Positions 23,145-33,690 of a DNA stretch of 46,011 nt are shown here, one piece after another. This DNA comes from Bradyrhizobium acaciae (GTDB lineage Bacteria; Pseudomonadota; Alphaproteobacteria; Rhizobiales; Xanthobacteraceae), in NCBI RefSeq assembly GCF_020889785.1, contig NZ_JACMYK010000053.1, positions 1 through 46,011 of the forward strand. Reading direction: 5' to 3'. Positions within the stretch are counted from its first letter, which is position 1; every line of letters starts with the position of its first letter. Both the position numbers and the translations under genes were made by a program. The notes under the pieces are model-generated. The model worked only from the letters and a program-made list of their open reading frames with translations. It ran no database searches and had not been told where the DNA came from.

Positions 23145-25781
23145 CTAGAGTCCCCATCTCCTCGTGAACCAAACCTTCACGAAGTGTGTGATCGTAGCGT
23201 AAGTTACGAGCATCGTTGCAACCAGCGGCCAGTAGCCCCACGGCAGAGGCACGAAGCCCAGCGCCGATCCGGCCCAGGTGAAGGGCAGCGTCATCCCGAT
23301 TGTGCAGATAATCACCGTCGTCGCAATGAGCGCCGGACTTGCATGGCTCTCGATAAAGGGAATTCTCGCCGTCCTGATGATGTGTATGATCAGCGTCTGC
23401 GTCAGCAGCGACTCCACAAACCAGCCGGTCTGGAACAGGGACGGATTGTTCCAGGCATCAAAGACAAAGAGCATCATTCCGTAAGTTGCGTAGTCGAATA
23501 TCGAGCTGATAGGGCCGATGAAGATCATGAACTTGAAGATGTTGCCGATGTCCCACGTCCGCGGTGATGCCAAATACTCCTCGTCGACATTGTCCGTCGG
23601 AATGGTCGTCTGCGAAAAATCGTATAGCAGGTTGTTGGTGAGCACCTGGATCGGGATCATCGGCAGGAAAGGCAGGAAAATGCTTGCCCCGAGCACGCTG
23701 AACATGTTCCCAAAGTTCGAGCTCGCGCCCATCTTGATGTACTTGGTGATGTTGGCGAAGACTTTTCGACCCTCGGTGACACCCTCCTGAAGGACGAGCA
23801 GGCTCTTTTCGAGCAGGATAATGTCCGCGGATTCCTTTGCGATATCGACCGCTGTGTCCACGGAAATCCCGACATCCGCGGCTTTGAGAGCCGGACTGTC
23901 GTTAATCCCGTCGCCCAGAAATCCGACCACATGTCCCTTGGCGTGGAGGGCCCGCACCACTCTTTCCTTCTGCTCAGGGTTCAGCTTGGCAAAGACCGTG
24001 GTATGGCCAGCGACTTCCGCGAGTTCGGCATCGCTCATCTGCGCGATCCTGCTACCCAGCAGAATTTCGCCGGTTTCCAATTGAACCTCACGGCAGATCT
24101 TGCGCGTGATGATTTCGTTGTCGCCCGTCAGAACCTTCACCTGAACGCCTTTCCGGGCCAACGTCGCGATCGCTTCCCTGGCGCTCTCCTTCGGCGGATC
24201 GAGGAAGGCGATGTAGCCGAGTAACGTCAAATCCGCCTCGTCCCGTACCGAATAGGCTGTCTTCGAAGGCTCCATCTCCCTATAAGCCACGGCGACGACG
24301 CGAAACCCGTCGGAGTTGAGCGCGACAGTCTGCTCCTTGGCGCCCTCGAAATGGGTCGGGTCGAGGCGGCCGACCTCGCCCTTAAGGCAATAGCTCGAAC
24401 ACGCGGCGAAGATCTCCTCGACCGCGCCCTTGCAGATCAGGAGATGCTTTCCGTCGTTGCGCGCGACCACCACCGACAGCCGGCGGCGTGTGAAGTCGAA
24501 CGGGATCTCGTCAACCTTCGAATATCCTTCCTCGACGCGGAACGCCTGATCGAGTTCGGCGTGCGCGAGCACCGCCTTGTCCAGAAGGTTTCGCAGTCCC
24601 GACTGGAAGTGGCTGTTCAGGATGGCGTACATGAGCACATCATCGGAATCGTTTCCGTCGATATCAATGTGCCGCTTAAGGATGATCCGGTCCTGGGTTA
24701 ATGTGCCGGTCTTGTCGGTGCACAGCACGTCCATCGCGCCGAAATTCTGGATGGCGTTGAGGCGCTTGACGATCACCTTCTTGCGCGACATGGCAATTGC
24801 GCCTTTGGCGAGATTGACCGTCACAATCATCGGCAACATTTCCGGCGTGAGCCCGACCGCCACGGCCACCGCGAACAGCAGCGCCTCTAGCCAATCATGC
24901 TTCGTGAAGCCGTTGATCAAGAAAACGGTAGGCACCATCACAAGGATGAAGCGGATCATCAGCCAGGTGAACCTGTTGATGCCCTGGTCAAAGGCTGTTG
25001 GAACGCGCCGGCCTGCGATCTCGTGAGCCAGCTGCCCGAAAAAGGTGCGCCGACCGGTTCGCAAGATAATCCCGGTACCATAGCCGGACACGACATTCGC
25101 TCCCATGAAGCAGATATTCGGCAGGTCAAATGAGTCTTCGCACTCCGCAGTTCCTGGCTGGGCGTGCTTCTCGGCCGGCATGGATTCACCGGTCAGGACG
25201 GATTGATTGACGAACAGGTCCTTGGCTTCGAGCAGACGCAGATCGGCCGGGATCATGTCTCCGGCGGAAAGTCGCACCACATCGCCGGGTACGAGATGAT
25301 CAACGGGAAGCTCGGAGAACGGATCATCCGACTGTCCTGGCCTGCGCCTGACACTCGCGGTGGTATGAACCATGGCACGCAGCTGAGCTGCGGCCTCGTT
25401 GGACCGGTGCTCCTGGATAAATGCCGTTGTAATCGCCAGGACCACCATCGTCGCGATCACGATGGCAGCACGTGCATCTCCCAAAAAATAGGAGACCGCC
25501 GCCAGTGTCAGCAGCAATCCGTTTAAGGGATTGCGCGCACGATTCCAGATCTCTTCGGGAATTGTCGGCTTGCACTCCCGCGCAACGAGGTTGGGCCCAA
25601 ATTTCTTGATCCGTGCTGCCGCCTCTGCGTCGATGAGCCCTTCCGGCGTCGATCCCATTCTGGCGCAGGCTTCATGAGGCTGAAGCCGGCTGATCGCGGC
25701 GAGCATGCCGTCGCATGCGCCTTCGACTTCTTCATCGACGAGGCTGTAGGTCTGCTTGGTCGGCTTCGAGAAGAAGTTCAT
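23145..25781 (-). CDS. mgtA: Magnesium-translocating P-type ATPase (P3B, MgtA)
   Basis: This encodes 878 residues, close to the usual 860-900. It imports Mg2+ at the cost of ATP. In order: an N-terminal cytoplasmic part, two membrane helices near 86-122, the actuator loop with TGES (197-200), two helices near 272-320 with the ion-site motif TPEMLPM (312-318), the phosphorylation motif DKTGT with Asp356, the nucleotide-binding KGA (451-453), TGD (552-554) and GDGIND (623-628), and six C-terminal helices. The segments NLLYDFSQ and IPTDNVDEEYL are characteristic of MgtA/MgtB. No ribosome site is obvious before ATG 25781. A FixK-type box upstream suggests control by low oxygen rather than only by Mg2+. 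Confidence 0.95.
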   Translation of the reverse strand: MNFFSKPTKQTYSLVDEEVEGACDGMLAAISRLQPHEACARMGSTPEGLIDAEAAARIKKFGPNLVARECKPTIPEEIWNRARNPLNGLLLTLAAVSYFLGDARAAIVIATMVVLAITTAFIQEHRSNEAAAQLRAMVHTTASVRRRPGQSDDPFSELPVDHLVPGDVVRLSAGDMIPADLRLLEAKDLFVNQSVLTGESMPAEKHAQPGTAECEDSFDLPNICFMGANVVSGYGTGIILRTGRRTFFGQLAHEIAGRRVPTAFDQGINRFTWLMIRFILVMVPTVFLINGFTKHDWLEALLFAVAVAVGLTPEMLPMIVTVNLAKGAIAMSRKKVIVKRLNAIQNFGAMDVLCTDKTGTLTQDRIILKRHIDIDGNDSDDVLMYAILNSHFQSGLRNLLDKAVLAHAELDQAFRVEEGYSKVDEIPFDFTRRRLSVVVARNDGKHLLICKGAVEEIFAACSSYCLKGEVGRLDPTHFEGAKEQTVALNSDGFRVVAVAYREMEPSKTAYSVRDEADLTLLGYIAFLDPPKESAREAIATLARKGVQVKVLTGDNEIITRKICREVQLETGEILLGSRIAQMSDAELAEVAGHTTVFAKLNPEQKERVVRALHAKGHVVGFLGDGINDSPALKAADVGISVDTAVDIAKESADIILLEKSLLVLQEGVTEGRKVFANITKYIKMGASSNFGNMFSVLGASIFLPFLPMIPIQVLTNNLLYDFSQTTIPTDNVDEEYLASPRTWDIGNIFKFMIFIGPISSIFDYATYGMMLFVFDAWNNPSLFQTGWFVESLLTQTLIIHIIRTARIPFIESHASPALIATTVIICTIGMTLPFTWAGSALGFVPLPWGYWPLVATMLVTYATITHFVKVWFTRRWGL

Positions 25782-25844
25782 GGGAGATCAAGTCAGAATT
25801 CAACGGGAACCGTTGCTATTAAAGCGATATTTGGCAGCGCAACC

Positions 25845-25858
25845 TTGCGCCAAATCAA
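25845..25858 (-). promoter_or_regulatory. FixK/FNR-type box upstream of mgtA
   Basis: On the minus strand the site reads TTGATTTGGCGCAA, matching the TTGA-N6-(T/G)CAA form of rhizobial FixK boxes. A TAATAG at 25821-25816 would serve as -10, which puts the transcription start near 25809 and the box centre at about -42, the usual position for activation by Crp/Fnr-type regulators. The box is also nested in a longer inverted repeat (ATTTGGC...GCCAAAT). Confidence 0.55.
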
Positions 25859-26143
25859 AGATTGCGGTCACGAGCGGCTCGACGCAGACTCGAACATTCC
25901 GTTTCTGAACGGCACAGCGCGTTTGCGTTCTGCACGCCGACTGGGTGGAGGCAAATGGCTTACGTTCGGCCAATTCGATGCTGACGACCCGTGTCGGACG
26001 TAGGGGACGGCGGCTCTATCGAGACGACCCCTGTAAAGCCAATGACATCAACCATCCGCATCGTATAACGCAGGGCAGGAACTATCGGTTACGCGCCGGT
26101 GTTGAGCATTGGCAGACCTCAAACGATGCCCTGATGCGCCGTC

Positions 26144-26172
26144 GTAGGGTAGAGCGAAGCGAAACCAATCAC
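26144..26172. repeat. Degenerate GTAG REP-like element, distant copy
   Basis: GTAGGGTAGAGCGAAGCGAAACCAATCA resembles the REP hairpins around the RAYT gene at 41.8-42.6 kb (GTAGGATGGGTAGAGCG...) but lacks part of one stem. It shows that the family extends beyond the transposase locus. Confidence 0.55.
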
Positions 26173-26246
26173 CCAAAGATCGAAATGGTCGGGCAACAGC
26201 GAGGGGTTCGCCAGAGCTCAGCGGCGGTTTGCTACCTTGTCTGTCG

Positions 26247-27686
26247 TCAGGCCGCCGGTCGCTGCGCGGATGGCTGGACGTTCTGGTTCAAGCGGAACAG
26301 GTTGCCGGGATCGTATTTTGACTTCAGTGCCGTGAGACGCGGGTAGTTCGCGCCGTATGCATTGGACACGCGATCGGTTTCGTCCTCGGGCATGAAGTTG
26401 ACGTAGACGCCGCCGGTTGCGTACGGCGCGGTTTCGGCAAAAAGCGTCCGCGCCCAGTCGATCGAGCGTTGCTTGTCGCTGGATTGGCGCCAACGCGTAT
26501 GAACATTCATCGCAAAATTCGCGCTGCGATGAGGGTAAGCCGTTGCGTCGGGCGCCATACGGCTGGCCGCTCCGCCGAGCTGCCCAATGAAGATTTCGCA
26601 CTCTTCGGTCGGAAGCCGCGCAACCTGACTAACGAGGACATCCAGGAGGCCGTCGCCGAGATCGGCAAAATTGTGCGACTTCCAATAATTGCAGGCCCCC
26701 GGGGTCAGCAACGGGTCGAAGGCACGCTGCCAGGCGGTGAAGGGCTGCATGCCGACCACATCCGCAATCGGCGTTCCCAGCCCGCGCAGTGGAGCCAAAG
26801 CACGATTTCCGTCGCGCTCATCGCCGACATAACAGACCGCGAAGACGAGAATTTCCTTGCCGTGAATGTCGGCCGGAAGGAAGGGAAGCGGCGGAGCCTT
26901 TCTGAGGACCACCCATTGCGTGAGTTCGTCGGGGGCCTTGGCTGCGATCTGGCGATAGCCGGCGAGCAGTTCTCTTGCCCGGGCAAAAGGATGGACAATC
27001 AGGCCGGCGAGGACCATGGGTCCGACCGGGTGCAAGCGAAATTCGAACGAGCTCACGACACCGAAATTGCCGCCACCTCCGCGTAGCGCCCAAAACAGGT
27101 CGGGGTTCTCGTCTGCGCTCGCCTGCAAGAGCTTGCCGTCAGCCGTTACCACGTCGGCCGAGATGAGGTTATCGACAGCCAGTCCGAACTTGCGGCTGAG
27201 CCATCCAAATCCGCCGCCAAGCGTGAGGCCGGCCACGCCGGTCGTCGAATTGATGCCGAGCGGAGTAGCCAGTCCGAAGGCTTGCGCCTCCCCGTCGAAG
27301 TCGCCGAGGGTCGCGCCGGGTTCCACGCGCGCGGTCCGGCTGGCGGGATCAATCCGCACGCCGCGCATGAGCGAGAGGTCCAGCAACAGACCTCCTTCGC
27401 AAACGGCATTCCCGGCAATGTTGTGGCCACCGGCGCGCACGGCGAGCAAGATGCCGCGCTCGCGCGCAAAAGTGACGGCATGCATGACGTCTGCAGCACC
27501 TCTGCAGCGGACCACCATGCTTGGGTGGCGGTCTATCATCGCATTCCAGATCGAGCGGGCTTCATCGTAGCCCGCTTCCTGGGGCAGACAAACAACCCCT
27601 CGCAATGTCTGTCGCAAGGTATCGAGAGTGTCATTACCAAGCACAATCGCCCCGCCCTGTAGCGAGGCCAGCCGGATCTCGGTCAT
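26247..27686 (-). CDS. FAD-dependent oxidase, BBE-like (PCMH fold)
   Basis: This encodes 479 residues from the ATG at 27686, which has GGAGGAG eight bases upstream. The FAD_binding_4 domain covers about residues 50-190 and the BBE C-terminal domain the last 50, ending in YGANYPRLTALKSKYDPGNLFRLNQNV. His88 in RAGGHNIAG is the usual site of covalent FAD attachment. The second attachment site, a Cys in the G-x-C-P motif of bicovalent members, is replaced here by Asn (GINSTTGVAGLTLGGGFG), so FAD is probably held by one bond. Members oxidise sugars, alkaloids or other alcohols; the substrate is unknown. It lies 87 bases downstream of pcp on the same strand. Confidence 0.88.
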   Translation of the reverse strand: MTEIRLASLQGGAIVLGNDTLDTLRQTLRGVVCLPQEAGYDEARSIWNAMIDRHPSMVVRCRGAADVMHAVTFARERGILLAVRAGGHNIAGNAVCEGGLLLDLSLMRGVRIDPASRTARVEPGATLGDFDGEAQAFGLATPLGINSTTGVAGLTLGGGFGWLSRKFGLAVDNLISADVVTADGKLLQASADENPDLFWALRGGGGNFGVVSSFEFRLHPVGPMVLAGLIVHPFARARELLAGYRQIAAKAPDELTQWVVLRKAPPLPFLPADIHGKEILVFAVCYVGDERDGNRALAPLRGLGTPIADVVGMQPFTAWQRAFDPLLTPGACNYWKSHNFADLGDGLLDVLVSQVARLPTEECEIFIGQLGGAASRMAPDATAYPHRSANFAMNVHTRWRQSSDKQRSIDWARTLFAETAPYATGGVYVNFMPEDETDRVSNAYGANYPRLTALKSKYDPGNLFRLNQNVQPSAQRPAA

Positions 27687-27773
27687 GGTATCTCCTCCAA
27701 TGGCGCGGAGATGAGGTCCGGCAGGCGTCGGCCCGCATCCCTGGACAAAATCAGTCAAAAGTTCCGGACAATT

Positions 27774-28577
27774 TCAACCGACGATCGTCAAACGATCGCG
27801 TCCACGGCCGTCAGCTATGTGTGGCCGTCTGACGGTACCCTTCGGCCTGTCGAAGGCCGGTTTCTGCTCAACGTGAGTCCGCTCAGCGAAGGAAAGGTTC
27901 ACGGCCAAGGCTTTCTTTGGCAGGCTTTGTGACCGGCGCACGGCCTGCCGGGTCAATTTCACCAACTCCAGCAGCATGGCCTCACCGGCATCGACGAGCG
28001 CTTCAAGCGTGATGGATGATTTGCCCGGTGCCGCCGTTCCGTCATGCGCGAGCGGCGGAACGTGGACGAATTGTGCGAGGTGCACCCCCTTGTCGCCGTT
28101 AATCGCCTCGATCGCGCGCCAGCTCAGATAGTTGCAGAGATAGCTGCCGGCATCGCGCGATGGGCGTGCATCGATGCCCGTCATCAGCGCGGCCCGCAGC
28201 AGCTTTTCGCTGTGCGGCCCGAACGGCTGCGCATCGGCGCCGTCCTCGATCGATGCCTTGCGCGCATGCTGGCGGCCGGCATCGGGAAAGCGCGTCGTCA
28301 CCGCGTTGCGGGCGCGGCTTTCGATCCGCAGATGCGCGCTGCGGCCGGCGAGGCCGAACATCAACAGCGCTTGCGGGCGATGCTTTGCGATCAGTTCCGG
28401 CAATTCGCGGTCGAGGGCAGCATACGTGACGTCGAAGATGTGGCTCGACAGCGTGACGTCGTCGAAGGCGGGGCGGCGCAACGCGGTCAGCCGCTTCACC
28501 AACGGCATGGTCGGGTTGAACGGCGCACCCGGAAACGGCCCGAAGCCGGTGAGGAGGATGCGCAGCTTCGCGCTCAA
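27774..28577 (-). CDS. pcp: Pyroglutamyl-peptidase I (C15) with unusual C-terminal tail
   Basis: This encodes 267 residues from a TTG at 28577 that overlaps the meaB stop, so the two genes are translationally coupled. The enzyme removes N-terminal pyroglutamate from peptides. The start KLRILLTGFGPFPGAPFNP is the family hallmark. The triad is complete: Glu86 (LRIESRARN), Cys148 (GSYLCNYLSW) and His172 (QFVHVPPL). Pcp is normally about 205-220 residues; here about 50 extra, basic, low-complexity residues follow (from QAVRRSQSLPKK). That tail looks like read-through of a lost stop. Expected to be cytoplasmic and active. Confidence 0.85.
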   Translation of the reverse strand: MSAKLRILLTGFGPFPGAPFNPTMPLVKRLTALRRPAFDDVTLSSHIFDVTYAALDRELPELIAKHRPQALLMFGLAGRSAHLRIESRARNAVTTRFPDAGRQHARKASIEDGADAQPFGPHSEKLLRAALMTGIDARPSRDAGSYLCNYLSWRAIEAINGDKGVHLAQFVHVPPLAHDGTAAPGKSSITLEALVDAGEAMLLELVKLTRQAVRRSQSLPKKALAVNLSFAERTHVEQKPAFDRPKGTVRRPHIADGRGRDRLTIVG

Positions 28578-29566
28578 TGCAGCAGCTCCGCGATCTGCTC
28601 GGCGGCGACCGCGGGCGAGATGCGGCCGCCGGCGACCTCGGCTTCGGTCTTCTTCACTTTGGCGCGGATCGCAGCGTCCGAGCGCAGCCGCGCCATCATC
28701 CGGCTCTCCAGCATCGACCACATCCACTTCACCTGCTGCTCCCTGCGGCGGCCTGCGAACTCGCCTGAGGCGGTCATCGCGGTGCGGTGGTCGAGGATCT
28801 TCTGCCAGAGCCGGTCGAGCCCGGTGCCGGTCAGTGCGGAATAGGTCTCGACCGGCGGATGCCAGTGCTCGGAGCGCGGGCTGAGGATGTGCAGCGCGCT
28901 GCGATAGTCGGCGGCGGCGAGGTTGGCGCGCTTGAGGTTGTCGCCATCGGCCTTGTTGATCGCGATCATGTCGGCGAGCTCGACGAGGCCCTTCTTGATG
29001 CCCTGCAGCTCGTCGCCGGCACCCGGCAGCATCAGTGCCAGGAAGAAGTCGGTCATGTCGCAGACCGCGGTCTCGGACTGGCCGATGCCGACGGTCTCGA
29101 CCAGCACGACGTCGAAGCCGGCGGCCTCGCACAGCAGCATCGCCTCGCGGGTTTTCGCCGCGACGCCGCCGAGCGTGCCCGAAGAGGGCGAGGGGCGGAT
29201 GAAGGCCTGGTCGGAGACGGCGAGCCGCGCCATCCGCGTCTTGTCACCGAGGATCGAGCCGCCGGTGCGCGCCGAGGAGGGGTCGACCGCCAGCACCGCG
29301 ACCTTGTGGCCGCGCTCGATCAGGAACATGCCGAGCGCATCGATGGTGGTCGACTTGCCGACGCCGGGCGAGCCGGTGATGCCGACCCGCACCGCCTTGC
29401 CGGTATCGGGCAATAGTGCCTGCACCAGCTCGCGCGCGGCGGCCTGGTGATCGCCGCGCCGGCTCTCGACCAGCGTGATCGCCCGTGCCAGCGCGGCGCG
29501 GTGACCGGAGCGAAGGTCACGGGCGAGGGCGCGGATGTCGGGAGAGGCGGGCTTCGAGGCGGTCAT
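28574..29566 (-). CDS. meaB: Methylmalonyl-CoA mutase-associated GTPase MeaB (ArgK family)
   Basis: This encodes 330 residues. MeaB is the G-protein chaperone that loads and protects the B12 cofactor of methylmalonyl-CoA mutase. The Walker A motif GSPGVGKST is at 65-73, followed by VLAVDPSSARTGGSILGDKTR, VLVETVGIGQSE and the base-binding INKADGDN, all standard for the family. The C-terminus carries the dimer helix. Its partner subunits are encoded about 1.5 kb upstream on the same strand, separated by an opposite-strand gene, so meaB likely has its own promoter. It overlaps pcp by TTGA. Confidence 0.93.
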   Translation of the reverse strand: MTASKPASPDIRALARDLRSGHRAALARAITLVESRRGDHQAAARELVQALLPDTGKAVRVGITGSPGVGKSTTIDALGMFLIERGHKVAVLAVDPSSARTGGSILGDKTRMARLAVSDQAFIRPSPSSGTLGGVAAKTREAMLLCEAAGFDVVLVETVGIGQSETAVCDMTDFFLALMLPGAGDELQGIKKGLVELADMIAINKADGDNLKRANLAAADYRSALHILSPRSEHWHPPVETYSALTGTGLDRLWQKILDHRTAMTASGEFAGRRREQQVKWMWSMLESRMMARLRSDAAIRAKVKKTEAEVAGGRISPAVAAEQIAELLH

Positions 29567-29723
29567 GGTCCTGCTTTACAACGGCTGCCGGTTGCAGGCG
29601 AGGGCGGAGTCCGCGCTCATCCCAGATCAGTCACGAGATCGGAAATCGGGTGGGCGGGCCTGACGCCATACGGTTGATCAGGCACGTGCCGCATCACTGC
29701 GGATCAACATTTCGGAGCCTGCC

Positions 29724-30194
29724 ATGACCCGAGCCTATTACAGCACCGTTCTCGACCATCCGCTTGATACCGTGTGGTCGTTGATCCGTGACTTCAACAA
29801 TTATCCCGCCTACATCGAGGGTGTCAGCGAAAGCGTGATCGAGGACGACAGGCGCGGCGATGAGGTCGGCGCGATCAGGCGCTTCTGTTATCTCGGGCTT
29901 TGGGTCAGGCAGCGCCTCGCCGGTCACTCGGACACCCGGCATTCGCTGACCTATGCCAGCATCGAGCCACTGCCGTTTCTGGCGGATACCGGTTCGGACG
30001 TGCGGCAGCCGACCCACTACGAGGGCACGATGCATTTGCTGCCGGTCGTCGAGGGCGATCGCACCTTCATCGAATGGTCGGTCAAGCTCGATACCGCGCC
30101 CGGCGATGCCGATCGCTGGCACGCTCAGTTCCAGGCCTGGATTCCGGACTGGACCGGCTCTTTGGTCCGGGCGCTGGCGCGTCAGCCAGGCTGA
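29724..30194 (+). CDS. SRPBCC (START-like) family protein
   Basis: This encodes 156 residues beginning MTRAYYSTVLDHPLDTVWSL. It has the polyketide cyclase/dehydratase fold: the first strand, the helix VWSLIRDFNNYPAYI, the loop RRGDEVGAIRRF and the final long helix (WHAQFQAWIPDWTGSLVRAL). Such proteins bind small hydrophobic ligands in a deep cavity; ligand and role are unknown. It is transcribed opposite to its neighbours and looks monocistronic. The ATG follows GGAGCCTGCC, a fair ribosome site. Confidence 0.82.
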   Translation: MTRAYYSTVLDHPLDTVWSLIRDFNNYPAYIEGVSESVIEDDRRGDEVGAIRRFCYLGLWVRQRLAGHSDTRHSLTYASIEPLPFLADTGSDVRQPTHYEGTMHLLPVVEGDRTFIEWSVKLDTAPGDADRWHAQFQAWIPDWTGSLVRALARQPG

Positions 30195-30209
30195 GGTCTG
30201 CTGAGGCAG

Positions 30210-31031
30210 CTATTGCTGCTGATCGTCTTCGTCCGCCTTCGGCCGCGCACCGGCGAAGATCTCTGCGCCTTCCAGCGTCAGATACGGCTTCAGCGTCTCC
30301 CACGGCACGAAGATCACGTACTGGCCTTCGGCATAGGGGCCGACGGCGTAGGGCGGATAGTGGAAGGTGAGGCCGGAGCTCTTGCCTGACACGGTCGACG
30401 GCGCCAGCGCCACGGCGCCGATCTTGAGCAGGGTCGGCTTCAGTTCCTTGTACCATTCGGCGGTCGCGGTCTCGCCGGCACCGCGCCGCTTCTTCTCGGC
30501 GTTGAGCGCGGCAATGACGGCCTTGCGTAGCGCCGTGAGGGTCGGGCCGTTATCCGTCGTCTCGGTGAAGAAGGGGCGGATGCTGATGCGCGTTTTTGCG
30601 GCTGAATCCCACAGGATGGTGTTGACGTCGGTGTTCGGATGCGCACCGTGGGTGTCCATGTAATCGTCGCGCTGCACGCTGACATAGCGGCTGTCGACGA
30701 CGGAGCGCACCGAATATTTGCGCTCGAACGAATAGCCGCCGCGATCCCTGAAGAGATCGGGTTCATCCTTGCGCGCCGCCGCAGCCTCTGCCGCGTTCTT
30801 GTCGATCCATTTCTTACCCTCAGTGAGGCAATCGAAGGATAATGCCTGATCGGCCTTGATCCCGGCGTCGACGAAGACGCTAGCTTCGATAGCGCTATTC
30901 TTGATGGTGAGGTCGGCTGTTGGCTTGACGCGTACCGTCGTGACAGCTGTGGCCGGCGATGTGGCGAACACGAGCATGAGGCAGAAACAGCGAACGACCG
31001 TGAATGCAGTGCAGGACAGGGTAACCCCCAA
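30210..31031 (-). CDS. Exported DUF3298/PdaC-like protein
   Basis: This encodes 273 residues. A hydrophobic N-terminus (VVRCFCLMLVFATSPATA) is a likely signal peptide. The middle has YSFERKYSVRSVVDSRYVSV and HGAHPNTDVNTILWD, which resemble the DUF3298/DUF4163 fold found in RsiV and PdaC. The end, FHYPPYAVGPYAEGQYVIFVPW, is the usual DUF3298 signature, followed by a charged tail (KADEDDQQQ). The start is uncertain: a TTG at 31031 gives a full signal peptide, while the first ATG at 30977 would cut into it. It begins 20 bases after mutA ends and is probably in the same transcript. No catalytic motif is evident; it may bind cell-wall glycans. Confidence 0.75.
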   Translation of the reverse strand: MGVTLSCTAFTVVRCFCLMLVFATSPATAVTTVRVKPTADLTIKNSAIEASVFVDAGIKADQALSFDCLTEGKKWIDKNAAEAAAARKDEPDLFRDRGGYSFERKYSVRSVVDSRYVSVQRDDYMDTHGAHPNTDVNTILWDSAAKTRISIRPFFTETTDNGPTLTALRKAVIAALNAEKKRRGAGETATAEWYKELKPTLLKIGAVALAPSTVSGKSSGLTFHYPPYAVGPYAEGQYVIFVPWETLKPYLTLEGAEIFAGARPKADEDDQQQ

Positions 31032-31050
31032 AAAAGCAGGCGCGGGAGCG

Positions 31051-33207
<2,157 letters not shown>

Positions 33208-33219
33208 TCCTTGGATTCC

Positions 33220-33690
33220 TTAGTCATGGTCCGGATGCTGATGGCTGACGATGGTCGCCATCTTGTCCGGTCCGTAATTCTGCATCGTGGTCTGGCTCGG
33301 CAGGTTGGCGATGCCGACCACCCAGCCTTGGCGGGACTCGGTTCCGAATTGCTGGGTCGGGATCACCCGATCGGGCCGGTCGAAGGCGCCGGTCATGATC
33401 TCGATGCGGGGACCGTCGATCCGGCGGAAGCTGAGCGGCGTGCCGCAGGCGGCGCAGAAGTCGCGCTCGGCGATCGAGGATGATTTGAACGACGCCGGCT
33501 TACCCCGGGTCCAGGCGAAATCCTCCTTGTTGATGTCGGCGAAAGAGGCGAACGGCGCACCGGAGGCCTTTTGGCACATCCGGCAGTGACAAATGCTGAC
33601 GCGGTTCGGCGCCGCCGACACCGCAAAGCGCACGGCGCCGCACTGGCAACCGCCGGTCAGAACGGGTTTCGCTGGTGCCTCTGCCGTCAT
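33220..33690 (-). CDS. GFA family (glutathione-dependent formaldehyde-activating fold) zinc protein
   Basis: This encodes 156 residues. The zinc-binding cysteines of the GFA/CENP-V fold are present: CQCGAVRF (first pair), ICHCRMCQKASG (His/Cys cluster) and FCAACGTPLSFRR (last pair). Despite the family name the activity is usually unknown. It starts inside the mutase small-subunit stop (ATGA) and ends 12 bases before the large subunit, so it is embedded in the mutase operon and made with it. That position is unusual and suggests a link to mutase function, metal supply or carbon metabolism, but nothing in the sequence says which. Confidence 0.88.
   Translation of the reverse strand: MTAEAPAKPVLTGGCQCGAVRFAVSAAPNRVSICHCRMCQKASGAPFASFADINKEDFAWTRGKPASFKSSSIAERDFCAACGTPLSFRRIDGPRIEIMTGAFDRPDRVIPTQQFGTESRQGWVVGIANLPSQTTMQNYGPDKMATIVSHQHPDHD

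Larger units (their letters stand above)
25782..26246. other. 465-base intergenic region upstream of mgtA
   Basis: It contains the FixK-type box at 25845-25858, a possible -10 at 25816-25821 (minus), and a degenerate REP-like copy at 26144-26172. I find no gene; the frame across 25945-26346 is not protein-like. The FAD oxidase gene ends at its right border. Confidence 0.55.

Noticed and set aside
25945..26346. 133-codon frame between mgtA and the FAD oxidase
   Set aside because: No recognisable motif, poor start, and it includes the degenerate REP copy.
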